The notes: generated by a model from the sequence alone, not told the origin. Shown: positions 6,363-14,371, numbered from the stretch's first letter. The stretch: 14,774 nt of DNA from Archaeoglobus_B sp964471215 (GCA_964471215.1 CAYYFC010000037.1:1-14774), one strand, 5' to 3'. Translations and numbers: made by a program.

Positions 6363-7706
6363 TCATGACTTCTTCTTCCAGGCTATGACGACCATAAGTA
6401 CTACAAAAGCCAGAACGGAAACGGAAATTATAAGCGGAATGTTTTTGGTTCCTTCTTCCTCAACCTCGACCCCCTTAAACATCTGTAAAACCCTTTCCTC
6501 TTCGAAAACCTCTCCTATTTCGTTGTTCCACGTTATCTTAAGAATTACATAGGTTAGGTTCGTCGGAATCGTTATTTCGAAGCTGTCGAAATCTGATGGA
6601 TCCAGATAGTCTATGTAATACGTCTTCGAAATTCCTCCGGCTGAAGCCGTTATCAATATATTGTAAGCCCTGCTTCTGCCGTTATTACTGATATCTCCTG
6701 TTACAGTCAATCCTTCCGCCCTCCTCTCGATATCCACATTGCTTAGCTGAATTGTCGTCTCGTTGAGAACCCTTATTCCTACCTCGTCGTGAATTCTGTA
6801 CTTATAATTCAGTTCGTCCATGTACTCAACGCTTACATAAACCCTCTTAATACCTGGAGATCTTGAACACCATTCCAGGCTTATATACCTGCTTTCCCCG
6901 GATTTTATAACAGGAATCGTTAACTCATTCCTTGAAATTATTCCGTCAGATATGTTTATCTTTACGCTGTATATGTTGTCGTTTCTAAGATTTGAAATTC
7001 CGATATCCAATTTTATTACATCTCCTATTAAAACCACTGAATACCTGAAAGTCGAGTTCACGACAACACCTTTGCTCTCCTTGTATACGACACCGACAGT
7101 CTGGATAACCTCATGATAGTTCCTGCCGTTGTAAAATCTTATCCTGAACTTAAGAGGTCTCTCATCCTTCGGCTCGAACTTGAAAGAACCCCTGTTATCC
7201 TTCACGTATATAGTCTTCGGATTTGCATCAAAGAGTGGTTCGACTACGACGTTTGATATATCGAGATTTGACGATATCGTGAAACCGACATCGTTTACCT
7301 CGTTAAGGGTCAGAACTGTTTTATCCAGCACAATCTCTGGCAATCTGCTCTCAACCCTCACGTAGACTACTCCTTTCAACGTCCCGTTTATCGTGTTCAC
7401 GTAAACCCTGACAGTGTATATCCCGCTCTCCTTTGCCTTCAATAAAAATGGTAGCTCGTAACTAGATCCTTCTTCCAGCCATCCGATCGATGAAACCGAG
7501 CCGGGCATAACTTCGATTTCATGTGGCGCGAAGAACGTTATACCCTCAACATAAGTCCTTTTCTGAACATTTATCGTCAGCTTGCATTCAGCTACATCTC
7601 CAGGAAGCAGGACTTTGGGATTCATCTCAACCTGAATAGTCTGGGCGGATGCAATCTGGATGAGAATCAGGATGGATACGAGAGATATCAGTTTTTGCCA
7701 TCTCAT
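6363..7706 (-). CDS. Secreted, membrane-anchored Ig-like/CARDB-type surface protein
   Basis: A 447-residue predicted surface protein. Residues 1-21 form a signal peptide (RWQK, a hydrophobic core, then ASA before Q22). The body is beta-rich with repeated Ig-like units of the CARDB/COG1361 S-layer-related kind: phrases such as MNPKVLLPGDVAECKLTINV, VGFTISSNLDISNVVVEP, IGDVIKLDIGISNLRNDNIY and TVTGDISNNGRSRAYNI. A C-terminal membrane helix at about 421-441 is followed by WKKKS, so the protein would face outward with a short cytoplasmic tail. At least five N-x-S/T sequons are present, consistent with archaeal N-glycosylation. A TATA-like GATTTAAAAAC at about 7730-7740 precedes the ATG. It is divergent from the phosphate permease and convergent with trpS. 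The binding partner is unknown; adhesion or envelope roles are guesses. Confidence 0.8.
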   Translation of the reverse strand: MRWQKLISLVSILILIQIASAQTIQVEMNPKVLLPGDVAECKLTINVQKRTYVEGITFFAPHEIEVMPGSVSSIGWLEEGSSYELPFLLKAKESGIYTVRVYVNTINGTLKGVVYVRVESRLPEIVLDKTVLTLNEVNDVGFTISSNLDISNVVVEPLFDANPKTIYVKDNRGSFKFEPKDERPLKFRIRFYNGRNYHEVIQTVGVVYKESKGVVVNSTFRYSVVLIGDVIKLDIGISNLRNDNIYSVKINISDGIISRNELTIPVIKSGESRYISLEWCSRSPGIKRVYVSVEYMDELNYKYRIHDEVGIRVLNETTIQLSNVDIERRAEGLTVTGDISNNGRSRAYNILITASAGGISKTYYIDYLDPSDFDSFEITIPTNLTYVILKITWNNEIGEVFEEERVLQMFKGVEVEEEGTKNIPLIISVSVLAFVVLMVVIAWKKKS

Positions 7707-7915
7707 TTCCCTATATCCTCACGATTTGTTTTTAAATCTTTATCCCTCGAGTTCTTTTCAATTTCGGAGGGAATTTTAGATATTCGAAGATTTTCTTTTC
7801 ATACCGTTACGGGAATCAGTCAATCCGCTCACGTCTTATCATATTTTGGGCAATCGACATTAAAGAATTCCTCAAAACACAGGTGAAGAAAAGCTCCATT
7901 AAAACTTTTGTAAAG

Positions 7916-7927
7916 ACATATATAATA
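7916..7927 (+). promoter_or_regulatory. TATA-like box of the PiT operon
   Basis: ACATATATAATA lies about 24 bases before the ATG at 7946. It falls inside the longer reading frame that could begin at GTG 7883, which rules against that earlier start. The 240-base divergent spacer (7707-7945) contains no other clear operator. Confidence 0.6.
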
Positions 7928-7945
7928 TTCGCGAATTCTAGAGAT

Positions 7946-8950
7946 ATGGATTTACTTATACCCCTCATAATACTGGCAGGACTCTACATGGCATGGAACA
8001 TAGGAGCAAACGACGCTGCAAACTCCATGGCAACTTCCTACGGAAGCGGTGCCCTAACTCTGAAACAGGTGATAGCTATAGGTGTTATGCTTGAATTCAT
8101 GGGAGCTTCCCTCTTCGGTCAGAGGGTAACTTATACGATAGCAAAGGGAATAGTTCCGATAGAGCTTATAGATCCAAATCTCATAGTTGTTGGAGCTTTG
8201 GCATCCCTTTTATCTGCCGGCTTCTGGATAACAATAGCCACGTACTACAGGCTCCCCATATCAACCTCTCATTCAATAGTCGGAGCTGTTCTGGGTTTCG
8301 GCATAGCGGCGGTATATCAGGGATATCTAAGCATATCGGATATAAGATGGGATGTGATGGTGAGAATAGTTTTGAGCTGGATTATATCTCCTCTCTTTGG
8401 AGGTTTTCTCGCCTTTGTCATATTTACACTTATAAAGCTCGTTCTTTTTGAGAAGTTCGATGTGATGAGCGTTGAAAAGGTCTTCAGGTTTCTTCAGATA
8501 GGAACAGCTTGCTATGTCGCATTTGCTCACGGAAGTAACGACGTTGCAAATGCAGTAGGCCCTCTTGCAGCTGCTCTTGGCTGCATAGGAAAGGAGGCAC
8601 CAATATGGATACTCCTGCTCGGAGGTCTGGGAATATCCATAGGATTTGCGACATGGGGTTACAGGGTAATAGAAATGGTTGGAAGGAGAATAACAGAGCT
8701 AACACCGACAAGGGGCTTTTCTGCGGAATTTTCAACTGCAACGACTGTTTTAATGGCATCTTATCTCGGAATGCCGATATCCACGACTCACACGCTTGTA
8801 GGGAGCGTCATAGGAGTTGGACTTGCGGGCGGTCTCGCGAGCATAAATTTAAATATCATAAAGAGAATACTGGCATCTTGGCTCCTTACGCTACCCATAT
8901 CGGCCGCTTTATCAATAGCACTATATATAATGATAATAGAATTAATATGA
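7946..8950 (+). CDS. PiT-family inorganic phosphate permease
   Basis: A 334-residue membrane transporter of the PiT family, which imports phosphate coupled to an ion gradient. Both halves of the family's internal repeat are clear: GANDAANSMATSYGSGALT at 20-38 and GSNDVANAVGPLAAA at 196-210, each followed by a second motif, PISTSHSIVGAVLG at 104-117 and PISTTHTLVGSVIG at 277-290. About ten hydrophobic segments are visible, and the charged loop between the halves (about 163-184) is short. The start at ATG 7946 was chosen because the TATA-like box lies just upstream and the family begins at this point; a GTG at 7883 would add 21 residues without family resemblance. The next gene encodes a DUF47/PhoU-like protein, the usual partner of PiT permeases in archaea. 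That supports phosphate, although sulfate permeases of the same family exist. Confidence 0.93.
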   Translation: MDLLIPLIILAGLYMAWNIGANDAANSMATSYGSGALTLKQVIAIGVMLEFMGASLFGQRVTYTIAKGIVPIELIDPNLIVVGALASLLSAGFWITIATYYRLPISTSHSIVGAVLGFGIAAVYQGYLSISDIRWDVMVRIVLSWIISPLFGGFLAFVIFTLIKLVLFEKFDVMSVEKVFRFLQIGTACYVAFAHGSNDVANAVGPLAAALGCIGKEAPIWILLLGGLGISIGFATWGYRVIEMVGRRITELTPTRGFSAEFSTATTVLMASYLGMPISTTHTLVGSVIGVGLAGGLASINLNIIKRILASWLLTLPISAALSIALYIMIIELI

Positions 8951-8961
8951 TATATAAAAAA

Positions 8962-8969
8962 GAGGTGAT
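8962..8969 (+). promoter_or_regulatory. Ribosome binding site of the DUF47 gene
   Basis: GAGGTGAT, complementary to the archaeal 16S 3' end, ends 4 bases before ATG 8974. This makes 8974 the best start over the in-frame ATGs at 8947 and 8968. The ATG at 8947 overlaps the permease stop (ATGA). Confidence 0.65.
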
Positions 8970-8973
8970 GAAA

Positions 8974-9654
8974 ATGAGGTTTGTCAGAAGCATATCGGAG
9001 GTGTTCGGATACTCACCGTTTGAAGATCTTAAGAGACATGCAGGATTGTGTGCTGTAGCTGTCGGTCTGCTTCAGAAGCAGTTTGAGGCTTACAGAATGG
9101 GAAACTTCAAGGAAGTTGAAAGGTTAAGGGATGAGATCGATGAAATAGAGAACAGGGCAGATGATATAAAAGAGGAGATAAGGGGAAAGGTTACAAGATC
9201 TCTCTTGCTTCCCGTGGACAGGCACGATCTTCTAAACTTCCTCGACGTTCAGGACGGGATAATAAACTACTGCGAACACGTCGGGCATATGCTTACGTTC
9301 AGAAGGATGAGGATAGGAAGGGAGATATGGGAGGGTTTCAGCATACTGCTTTCGAAGATAATGGAGACTATAAATGAATACGAGGATCTGATAGATCACA
9401 TATCCAGGCTTGTCATGTCCTCATTTACAAGGAGGGAAGTTGAAGAAGCACTCAAGCACGTAAGAGAGGTTGAAAGACTTGAGCACGAGTGCGATCTCAT
9501 CCAGATAGGTTTGCTGAATTTGCTGTTTAATTCGAACATGAATCCGGTGGATGTGAATCTGGCCGTTACATGGGTAGTTCATCTCGGAGAAATAGCGAAT
9601 TACACGGCTAGATCTGCAGACAGATTCAGGATAATGATACTCGGGAAGGGTTAA
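8974..9654 (+). CDS. DUF47/PhoU-like regulator paired with the phosphate permease
   Basis: A 226-residue, almost entirely helical cytoplasmic protein of the DUF47 family (TIGR00153-like), related in fold to PhoU. Features are the N-terminal FGYSPFEDLKRHA, a helix rich in acidic metal-binding residues (EVERLRDEIDEIENRADDIKEEI at about 49-71), a LLPVDRHDLLNFLDVQDGI segment (about 79-97), and a second acidic helix, REVERLEHECDLI (about 164-176). These repeat the PhoU-type E/DxxxD pattern. Members usually sit next to PiT permeases and are thought to control them; their exact mechanism is not established. It is co-transcribed with the permease across a 23-base gap and has a good Shine-Dalgarno site. 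The following 118-base spacer is AT-rich and separates it from convergent pheS. Confidence 0.9.
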   Translation: MRFVRSISEVFGYSPFEDLKRHAGLCAVAVGLLQKQFEAYRMGNFKEVERLRDEIDEIENRADDIKEEIRGKVTRSLLLPVDRHDLLNFLDVQDGIINYCEHVGHMLTFRRMRIGREIWEGFSILLSKIMETINEYEDLIDHISRLVMSSFTRREVEEALKHVREVERLEHECDLIQIGLLNLLFNSNMNPVDVNLAVTWVVHLGEIANYTARSADRFRIMILGKG

Positions 9655-9772
9655 TTTAAAACCCGTTGATTGACAGATCTCATTGAAATAAATGACTGAG
9701 TAATTAGGGATAGATGATAAATTATAATAAAATAATTATTATTAATTCAAGGATTGGTGTTTTGAGTCCGCA

Positions 9773-11218
9773 TCATTTAATAATGGACGGGAAACTCCTA
9801 AGCCATCCGAGATCTGGCTGATAGAGCCTTCTGAGGTCTTTCATTCCAAGCTTCAGCATAGCAAGCCTTCCAATTCCCAGACCCCATGCCAGCACTCTTC
9901 CCTTAATTCCCAACGGCTCAGTCACCTCCTTTCTGAAAACCCCCGCTCCTCCCAATTCAACCCAACCCAGTCCCTCAACGTACACCTCTGGTTCCACGCT
10001 GGGTTCTGTGTAGGGGAAGTATCCAGGTCTGAACCTGATGTCTTCAAACCCCATCTTCGAGAAGAACTCCTTTAGAAGACCCAGAAGATGTCTGAATCCA
10101 ACGTTTTTATCGAGAACAACTCCTTCGAGCTGATCGAATTCGGGTAGATGTGTAGGATCTATTGCCTCCCTTCTGTAAACCCTGTCTATGCAGAAGGCCT
10201 TTACGGGAGGATCTGGGTTCTCTGCCAGATACTTTATCGTTATAGTCGTTGTATGCGTTCTGAGAACGAGCTGTCTCGCCTTCTCAATATCCCACTTTCC
10301 TCCCCATCCCGTTGAACCCGTTTTCCATCCATCCTCGTGAGTTCTCCTGACGTTCTCGACGAATTCCTCCGGCAAATCTACAAATTTATCTAAATAAAAA
10401 GTGTCCTGCATGTCCCTTGCTGGATGATCCTGCGGCTGGAAGAGGGCATCAAAGTTCCAGAAAGCCGATTGAACGTAATGACCCTTTATCTCCGTGAATC
10501 CCATTTCAAGGAATATCTTCCTGCACTCTTCTATTATCCTCTCGTATGGATGCTTCTTCCCTATGAACAAGTCTTTTGATGGAATCCTTATGTCGTACTT
10601 CAGGAACTCCTTTTCCCTCCATGCACCTGAAGTTATGAGCTCGGGTGTTAGGTCCGTTATATACTCTTTAAGCTTTACTTCGGGTTTTTTCAGTACTCTG
10701 ATTATTATATCCTTTTCCTCTTCCTCCTCAATTAATTTCCTCCTCAAAAGAGTCTTTAGGATATCACTTGAAACTTCATCCCATCTACCCTCGCTTATGA
10801 GCTTCAAGGCATTCCTCTCTTCAAACTCGGCTAAATCCTTAACGAGGACAATTTTACCCTCCTTTATATCCACGATTCCCTTCCTCTTAAGCCATCCCAG
10901 TGCAATGCCCAGAAACTGTTTTCCGAACTCTTTTTCTACTTCGTGTATATCTATCTCCCTTGTTTCCTTTAATGCATTGAAAAGTATTTCCTCTGGAAGT
11001 CCCTTTTCCATGTACTCTTTTCCCTCATCTGTCAGTTTGTATTTTTTTCTTATAACTTCCTTAACATCTGCAAATCCCTTTTCTTTGAGCATGTACCCGG
11101 CTTTTAGTATTGCATCTTTACTCATCTTTGCAATTCTTTCTGCCTCTTCAATTTTATAGTTAACATTCACTTTAAGATGTTTTAACAGGCTTATTTCAAA
11201 CGGTGATAACATTGACAT
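9773..11218 (-). CDS. pheS: Phenylalanyl-tRNA synthetase alpha subunit
   Basis: The catalytic subunit (481 residues) of the heterotetrameric class II PheRS. The N-terminal about 180 residues are winged-helix-like, as usual for archaeal/eukaryotic alpha chains (LLKHLKVNVNYKIEEAERIA and similar). The catalytic core carries motif 1 around HPARDMQDTFYL at 265-276, motif 2 CIDRVYRREAIDPTHLPEFD at 343-362, FRPGYFPYTEPSVEPEVYVE at about 396-415, and motif 3 with AWGLGIGRLAM at 444-454. No pheT is in the window, so the beta subunit gene lies elsewhere or beyond the edges. The start is ATG 11218, with ATG 11212 as an alternative; a CTTTTAAG box about 20-25 bases upstream suggests a leaderless message. 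It lies 84 bases downstream of rnhB on the same strand and may also be read from it. Confidence 0.96.
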   Translation of the reverse strand: MSMLSPFEISLLKHLKVNVNYKIEEAERIAKMSKDAILKAGYMLKEKGFADVKEVIRKKYKLTDEGKEYMEKGLPEEILFNALKETREIDIHEVEKEFGKQFLGIALGWLKRKGIVDIKEGKIVLVKDLAEFEERNALKLISEGRWDEVSSDILKTLLRRKLIEEEEEKDIIIRVLKKPEVKLKEYITDLTPELITSGAWREKEFLKYDIRIPSKDLFIGKKHPYERIIEECRKIFLEMGFTEIKGHYVQSAFWNFDALFQPQDHPARDMQDTFYLDKFVDLPEEFVENVRRTHEDGWKTGSTGWGGKWDIEKARQLVLRTHTTTITIKYLAENPDPPVKAFCIDRVYRREAIDPTHLPEFDQLEGVVLDKNVGFRHLLGLLKEFFSKMGFEDIRFRPGYFPYTEPSVEPEVYVEGLGWVELGGAGVFRKEVTEPLGIKGRVLAWGLGIGRLAMLKLGMKDLRRLYQPDLGWLRSFPSIIK

Positions 11219-11302
11219 TACTAATAGCTAGAACTTAAAAGTGTTATTAAGGAACACACATTTTAAATTAGCCTGTAATAATAATATTATAACATAGGGT
11301 GT

Positions 11303-11938
11303 CTAATTAGAAAATTCGAGTAATGTGTAATTAACAATTCTTTTTAATGTTTTCCATTTTTTTCTTGCAATAGACGGTAATTTTTTCTTTTCTCTTATAT
11401 ATTTTCTTAGAAATTCGATTGTCTTTTTATCTGAAGAATATCCGCTTCCAAAATCACCGTAAATCTCTTTAAGCTTCTCTATCTCTATATCCCTCTCGAC
11501 TTTAGCTATTATAGATGCCGAGGAAACTATTGGGTAAAGCTCATCAGCCCTATGACTTGCTATAATCCTCCTTCCGGTTTCATCTGATATCTTATCCGCA
11601 AACCTCTCAGGATTAACATCTGGACAGTCGACGTAAACCACATCGGGCTTTAACCTCCTTATTATTTCTACATATGCCCTTCTCAGTATATCGTTTATCG
11701 TCATGCTCTCCATTAACTCGTTTATCTCTTCAGCGCTTATCTTAAGCACGCAGACATCGCAAATCTTTCTTATCTCGTCCGCAAGCCTTATTCTTTCATC
11801 AGGCTTAAGTCTTTTAGAATCCTTAACACCGATTCTTTCAAGTCTTTCTATAAATTCCTCATCGCAGCAGACACCGCATATAACCATCGGCCCTATCACT
11901 GGCCCTTTTCCTGCCTCATCTATTCCGGCAACTCTCAT
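11303..11938 (-). CDS. rnhB: Ribonuclease HII
   Basis: A 211-residue type 2 RNase H that cleaves the RNA strand of RNA/DNA hybrids, including single ribonucleotides left in DNA. It begins with the diagnostic GIDEAGKGPVIGPMV. Catalytic acidic residues are D7, E8, D104 (VVYVDCPDV) and D132 (HRADELYP), the full DEDD set. KDSKRL at about 39-44 and SSASIIAKVERD at about 139-150 are further family marks. Length and sequence are close to the well-known Archaeoglobus fulgidus enzyme (about 205 residues). A TATA-like box at 11961-11970 gives an essentially leaderless transcript from ATG 11938. It is the first gene of a possible rnhB-pheS unit and divergent from the acyl-CoA dehydrogenase-like gene. 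Confidence 0.95.
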   Translation of the reverse strand: MRVAGIDEAGKGPVIGPMVICGVCCDEEFIERLERIGVKDSKRLKPDERIRLADEIRKICDVCVLKISAEEINELMESMTINDILRRAYVEIIRRLKPDVVYVDCPDVNPERFADKISDETGRRIIASHRADELYPIVSSASIIAKVERDIEIEKLKEIYGDFGSGYSSDKKTIEFLRKYIREKKKLPSIARKKWKTLKRIVNYTLLEFSN

Positions 11939-11960
11939 AAACGGAACTAGATTTTCCTGC

Positions 11961-11970
11961 TTATAAATTT
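11961..11970 (-). promoter_or_regulatory. TATA-like box of rnhB
   Basis: On the minus strand AAATTTATAA lies about 25-30 bases before the rnhB ATG. In the same 126-base divergent spacer, a TTAATTTAAA-type box at about 12036-12045 serves the plus-strand gene at 12065. Confidence 0.55.
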
Positions 11971-12064
11971 AGATGTACTTTTAGACCTGAGTTATCTGCA
12001 TTACATTTTGCGCGATGGGAACTCTCCTTAAAAATTAATTTAAAGCAGAAAGACAACTCAACTT

Positions 12065-13105
12065 ATGACAGATCTGTTCGAGCTTGCAAGAATAAAATCG
12101 GTTGAAATGGACAGGAGTAATAGAATGGATTCCGAACTTCTTGAGACAGCGATCAAAAATAAATTCACGGGAGTTACAATTCCGGAAGAGCTCGGAGGAA
12201 TGGGAAAGGGTTACAGGGAGCTCAGCGAAATCTTAATAAAAATTGCAAGGGTAAATCCTTCTTTTTCCCTAACGTTGGCAGTTCATCACATGGTAGTGGA
12301 CTGCGTAAAGAGATTCGGAAGACAGGAGTGGTTAAGGGATCTGACGAAATACGTGAGTTCTTTTGCCGCCACAGAACCACTTGCTGGAAGCGATGTATCG
12401 TCTATAAGGATGAATGCCGAGATTAAAAATGGATTTTTCGTTCTTAACGGATCTAAGATTCTTATAACGAATGCAGAGTTTGCAGAAGTATTTATAGTCC
12501 TGGCAAAGTTTGAAGACAAGCCAACAGCTTTTTATCTGAGGAGATCGGAAGGGATTGAGATTAGAAGGATAAACGTTGGAGGGATGAGGGGTAGCGGGAT
12601 ATCTTACGTTAAATTTAGAGGAGTCGAAGTTCCTAAGGAAAACGTCATTGGAGAAGTCGGAAAGGGTCTGAAGGTAATTCTATCGACGATATCAAGGAAC
12701 AGGTTTCTTTTCTCCTCAATAGGACTTGGAATTGCAGAGAATTGCCTCGAATTCATTAAGAGGTATTCGAAGTCGAGAAGGGTATTTGGTAAGAGGATAA
12801 TTGACTTTCAGGGTATAAGATGGTTGATATCGGAATGCGTTGCAGATGTAGAAGCCTTGAGGGCCCTGATAAACATTACATCCGATCTGATAGACAAGGG
12901 CGAGGATGTAACGAAAATGGGTGCGATCTGCAGGCTAATATCCTCGAAAACCGTGAAAAAAGTCGTGGATACTTCTATGCAGGTACTTGGAGGTAGATCG
13001 GTTGTAAGGGGTAGAATTGAAAGGGCATATAGGGATGCAAAGGCTTTAGACTTCTGCGGCGGCTCAACTGAAATAATGAAGGAGATTTTATCGAGATTTA
13101 TCTAA
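12065..13105 (+). CDS. Acyl-CoA dehydrogenase-like flavoprotein lacking the catalytic Glu
   Basis: A 346-residue member of the acyl-CoA dehydrogenase family, about 30-40 residues shorter than usual at the N-terminus: GVTIPEELGG comes at 36-45. FAATEPLAGSD at 100-110 (flavin loop), KILITNAEFAEVFIVLA at 131-147, FGKRIIDFQG at 241-250, MQVLGGRSVVRG at 305-316 and AYRDAKALDFCGGSTEI at 321-337 follow the family order, so an FAD-binding acyl-CoA fold is likely. The catalytic base is missing. The YEGT Glu of the MCAD type is replaced by Gly332 (CGGST), and the alternative Glu used by isovaleryl- and long-chain enzymes aligns with Asn212 (SRNRF). It may act in another reaction or be impaired. Its stop overlaps the convergent Lrp gene by three bases. 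No electron-transfer flavoprotein gene is nearby. Confidence 0.9.
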   Translation: MTDLFELARIKSVEMDRSNRMDSELLETAIKNKFTGVTIPEELGGMGKGYRELSEILIKIARVNPSFSLTLAVHHMVVDCVKRFGRQEWLRDLTKYVSSFAATEPLAGSDVSSIRMNAEIKNGFFVLNGSKILITNAEFAEVFIVLAKFEDKPTAFYLRRSEGIEIRRINVGGMRGSGISYVKFRGVEVPKENVIGEVGKGLKVILSTISRNRFLFSSIGLGIAENCLEFIKRYSKSRRVFGKRIIDFQGIRWLISECVADVEALRALINITSDLIDKGEDVTKMGAICRLISSKTVKKVVDTSMQVLGGRSVVRGRIERAYRDAKALDFCGGSTEIMKEILSRFI

Positions 13106-13584
13106 ACTATTTTATCTATAAGATCCTTAAGGTCTATTCCGTGGGTTTCCTTGACAACATTGAGCACCAGCATCGTATAAGTTCTCTTTACATGCTCAAG
13201 ACCTGCTATTCTCTTTACGAACGAGTTCAGCTCATCCCTGCTCCTGAACCTGGCAACGGTTATAACGTCGAACTCACCCGTGACATCGTAAACTGCTGTT
13301 ACGTTCGGTTCCTTTGCAAGAAGCTCCTCTACCTCTATAAGATGACCTCCCTCAGCAGTTATACCTATTATCGCCGTAAGATCGAATCCCAGCTTAGAGT
13401 GATCAACAATCGGTATGAACTTCTTTATTATTCCCAGCCTTTTAAGCTTGTTTATCCTGTTGTAAACGGTTCCTTCAGCAACGCCAAGTTTTTCGGCCAT
13501 TTCCCTCAAGCTCTTCCTTGCATCCTTCTGAAGCTCGACGAGTATCTCTATGTCTAGTCTATCAATTCTGTCTGCCATTGACAT
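13102..13584 (-). CDS. Lrp/AsnC-family transcriptional regulator
   Basis: A 160-residue regulator. The N-terminal helix-turn-helix (about 7-55) contains IDRLDIEILVELQKDARKSL, then EMAEKLGVAEGTVYNRINKLKRLGIIKKF, the standard Lrp DNA-binding pattern. The C-terminal RAM domain (about 65-145) has IIGITAEGGHLIEVEELLAK and AVYDVTGEFDVITVARFRS, which form the effector-binding, oligomerising fold. Such proteins usually respond to amino acids. ATG 13584 is given; ATG 13578 is equally possible, because a TATA-like AATATTTAAG at 13601-13610 puts transcription start near 13580. An inverted repeat, TCAACA...TGTTGA at 13708-13725, and nearby TTCAA repeats lie upstream and could be operator elements, but this is unproven. 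Target genes are unknown; the convergent dehydrogenase-like gene is the nearest neighbour. Confidence 0.93.
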   Translation of the reverse strand: MSMADRIDRLDIEILVELQKDARKSLREMAEKLGVAEGTVYNRINKLKRLGIIKKFIPIVDHSKLGFDLTAIIGITAEGGHLIEVEELLAKEPNVTAVYDVTGEFDVITVARFRSRDELNSFVKRIAGLEHVKRTYTMLVLNVVKETHGIDLKDLIDKIV

Positions 13585-13784
13585 AGATTATTTTTTATTT
13601 CTTAAATATTTTTATCTGAGAGTGTTCAAATTTCTTACATCTTTAAAAGAGGATTTTAAGGTTTTAAAGAATATTCAAACATAAACGTTCAATTTCCAAT
13701 ACACTATTCAACATTTCTATGTTGACCTTGAGTTTAAAGATTAGGATAGAAGTCATCGCAATACATCTAGTTATAAAATCGTTA

Positions 13785-13835
13785 CATGCAAAATCTCGCT
13801 TTCAAGACGGAGATGGCGAGGGATTGTGGGAAAGG
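13785..13835 (+). mobile_element. Degenerate IS200/IS605-like right-end segment
   Basis: This stretch (CATGCAAAATCTCGCTTTCA, then CGGAGATGGCGAGGGATTG) lines up, with gaps, with the clearer right-end segment at 14656-14700: ATGCAA, then CTC, a TTTCA or CTTCA loop, CGGAGA and GGGATT occur in the same order. The hairpin is now poor (CTCGC/GCGAG). It is probably an old, decayed copy. The similarity is short and gapped, so confidence is low. Confidence 0.35.
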
Positions 13836-13904
13836 ATATGCAATTTTAAACTAATATACTAATTTTCTCAATTTTCAGATTACTTGGCAAGGGGAAAAAG
13901 ATGA

Positions 13905-14030
13905 GCAATGTTTAGCCCATTGAATAAAGAGTCTGATGGAATATGACACATGTGCTCCTAACTACTTTATGAAACCTTAGCCGTAAAGAAGGGTAGAAAG
14001 GGAGAAGCTTAGCCCTTTAGCAGGGTAGAA
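13905..14030 (+). mobile_element. Decayed tnpB 3' end with right-end-like hairpin
   Basis: Bases 13905-13946 read AMFSPLNKESDGI then stop, resembling the NP-N-ESD tail seen in archaeal TnpB proteins and in the better remnant at 14449-14643 (AVNPMINECDESL). Another frame reads ETLAVKKGRKGEA over about 13970-14008. A weak hairpin follows in GCTTAGCCCTTTAGCAGGGT (CCCT at 14013-14016 with AGGG at 14022-14025), similar in make-up to IS200/IS605 right ends. The frame is broken, and no upstream transposase sequence survives. TnpB affinity is my recognition, not a search result. Confidence 0.4.
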
Positions 14031-14065
14031 AAATTAAACTGTAGCTTTTTGTGTTATAATGATTT

Positions 14066-14153
14066 TTATACCTCTCAACGCTATGAGGTAGGCTGATGCG
14101 ATATGGACGCCAATTTCTTTTGACAACGAAATACCTATACGATTGAGGTATAA
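14066..14153. repeat. Pair of imperfect inverted repeats, about 25 bases each
   Basis: TTATACCTC...GAGGTA at 14066-14090 and the reverse complement of 14131-14153 (TTATACCTCAATCG...GGTAT) are similar to each other. Each arm is itself palindromic (TACCTC/GAGGTA and ATACCT/AGGTAT). The 40 bases between are unique. It could be the remnant of a short MITE-like element or paired operator sites; no gene overlaps it. Confidence 0.45.
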
Positions 14154-14217
14154 GCTGGATTCACATTAACAAGCGTGCCACAAACCTTCTTAACTCATGC
14201 TTACAAGAAGTTTACAA

Positions 14218-14363
14218 CTATTGTTGCTCTTTCTTATCTTTCTCTAACCATACGACTCCTCTAATGCCTTCTTTATAGCACCATAGTATCCAAACTTCCT
14301 AACTGCGTGGACTTCAAACTCTCTCCAAAGTTCGTCGGGTATCTCAACACTCTTCCTAACCAT
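14218..14363 (-). pseudogene. Small RHH/CopG-type antitoxin-like gene, probably frameshifted
   Basis: From ATG 14363 the frame gives 39 residues, MVRKSVEIPDELWREFEVHA and on to ALEESYG, ending at 14244. The start looks like a ribbon-helix-helix DNA-binding protein. At the end, one added base after GAGGA would continue the helix as VVWLEKDKKEQQ to a TAG at 14218-14220, which suits this family better than the present tail. So either a one-base deletion has shortened it or it is a naturally very short form. A perfect GATTTATAAATC palindrome at 14456-14467 could be its TATA box. The large palindrome at 14390-14425 lies between that box and the ATG, a position suited to autoregulation. No toxin gene is adjacent. 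Confidence 0.55.
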
Positions 14364-14371
14364 CTCATACA

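Larger units (their letters stand above)
13585..14217. other. Gene-poor 630-base region with decayed mobile-element sequence
   Basis: No intact gene is supported here. The first about 200 bases hold the Lrp promoter and a TCAACA/TGTTGA inverted repeat (13708-13725). The rest holds two stretches resembling IS200/IS605 right ends or tnpB tails and a pair of inverted repeats, listed separately. Confidence 0.6.

Noticed and set aside
6360..6365. TGATCA palindrome at the stop-to-stop junction of trpS and the surface protein gene
   Set aside because: It is simply the consequence of two TGA stops meeting on opposite strands; no further structure is visible around it.
8605..8970. Extension of the DUF47 frame far upstream into the permease gene
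   Set aside because: The translation is not protein-like and overlaps the PiT coding sequence. The Shine-Dalgarno site and the family start support ATG 8974.
9719..9746. AT-rich near-palindrome between the DUF47 gene and pheS as bidirectional terminator
   Set aside because: The symmetry is imperfect and made only of A/T; neither strand has a convincing T-run. Left unannotated.
10494..11159. Long plus-strand open frame (221 codons) opposite pheS
   Set aside because: It is antisense to a clear PheS; its Ser/Phe/Leu-rich translation is the usual shadow of a Glu/Lys/Arg-rich gene.
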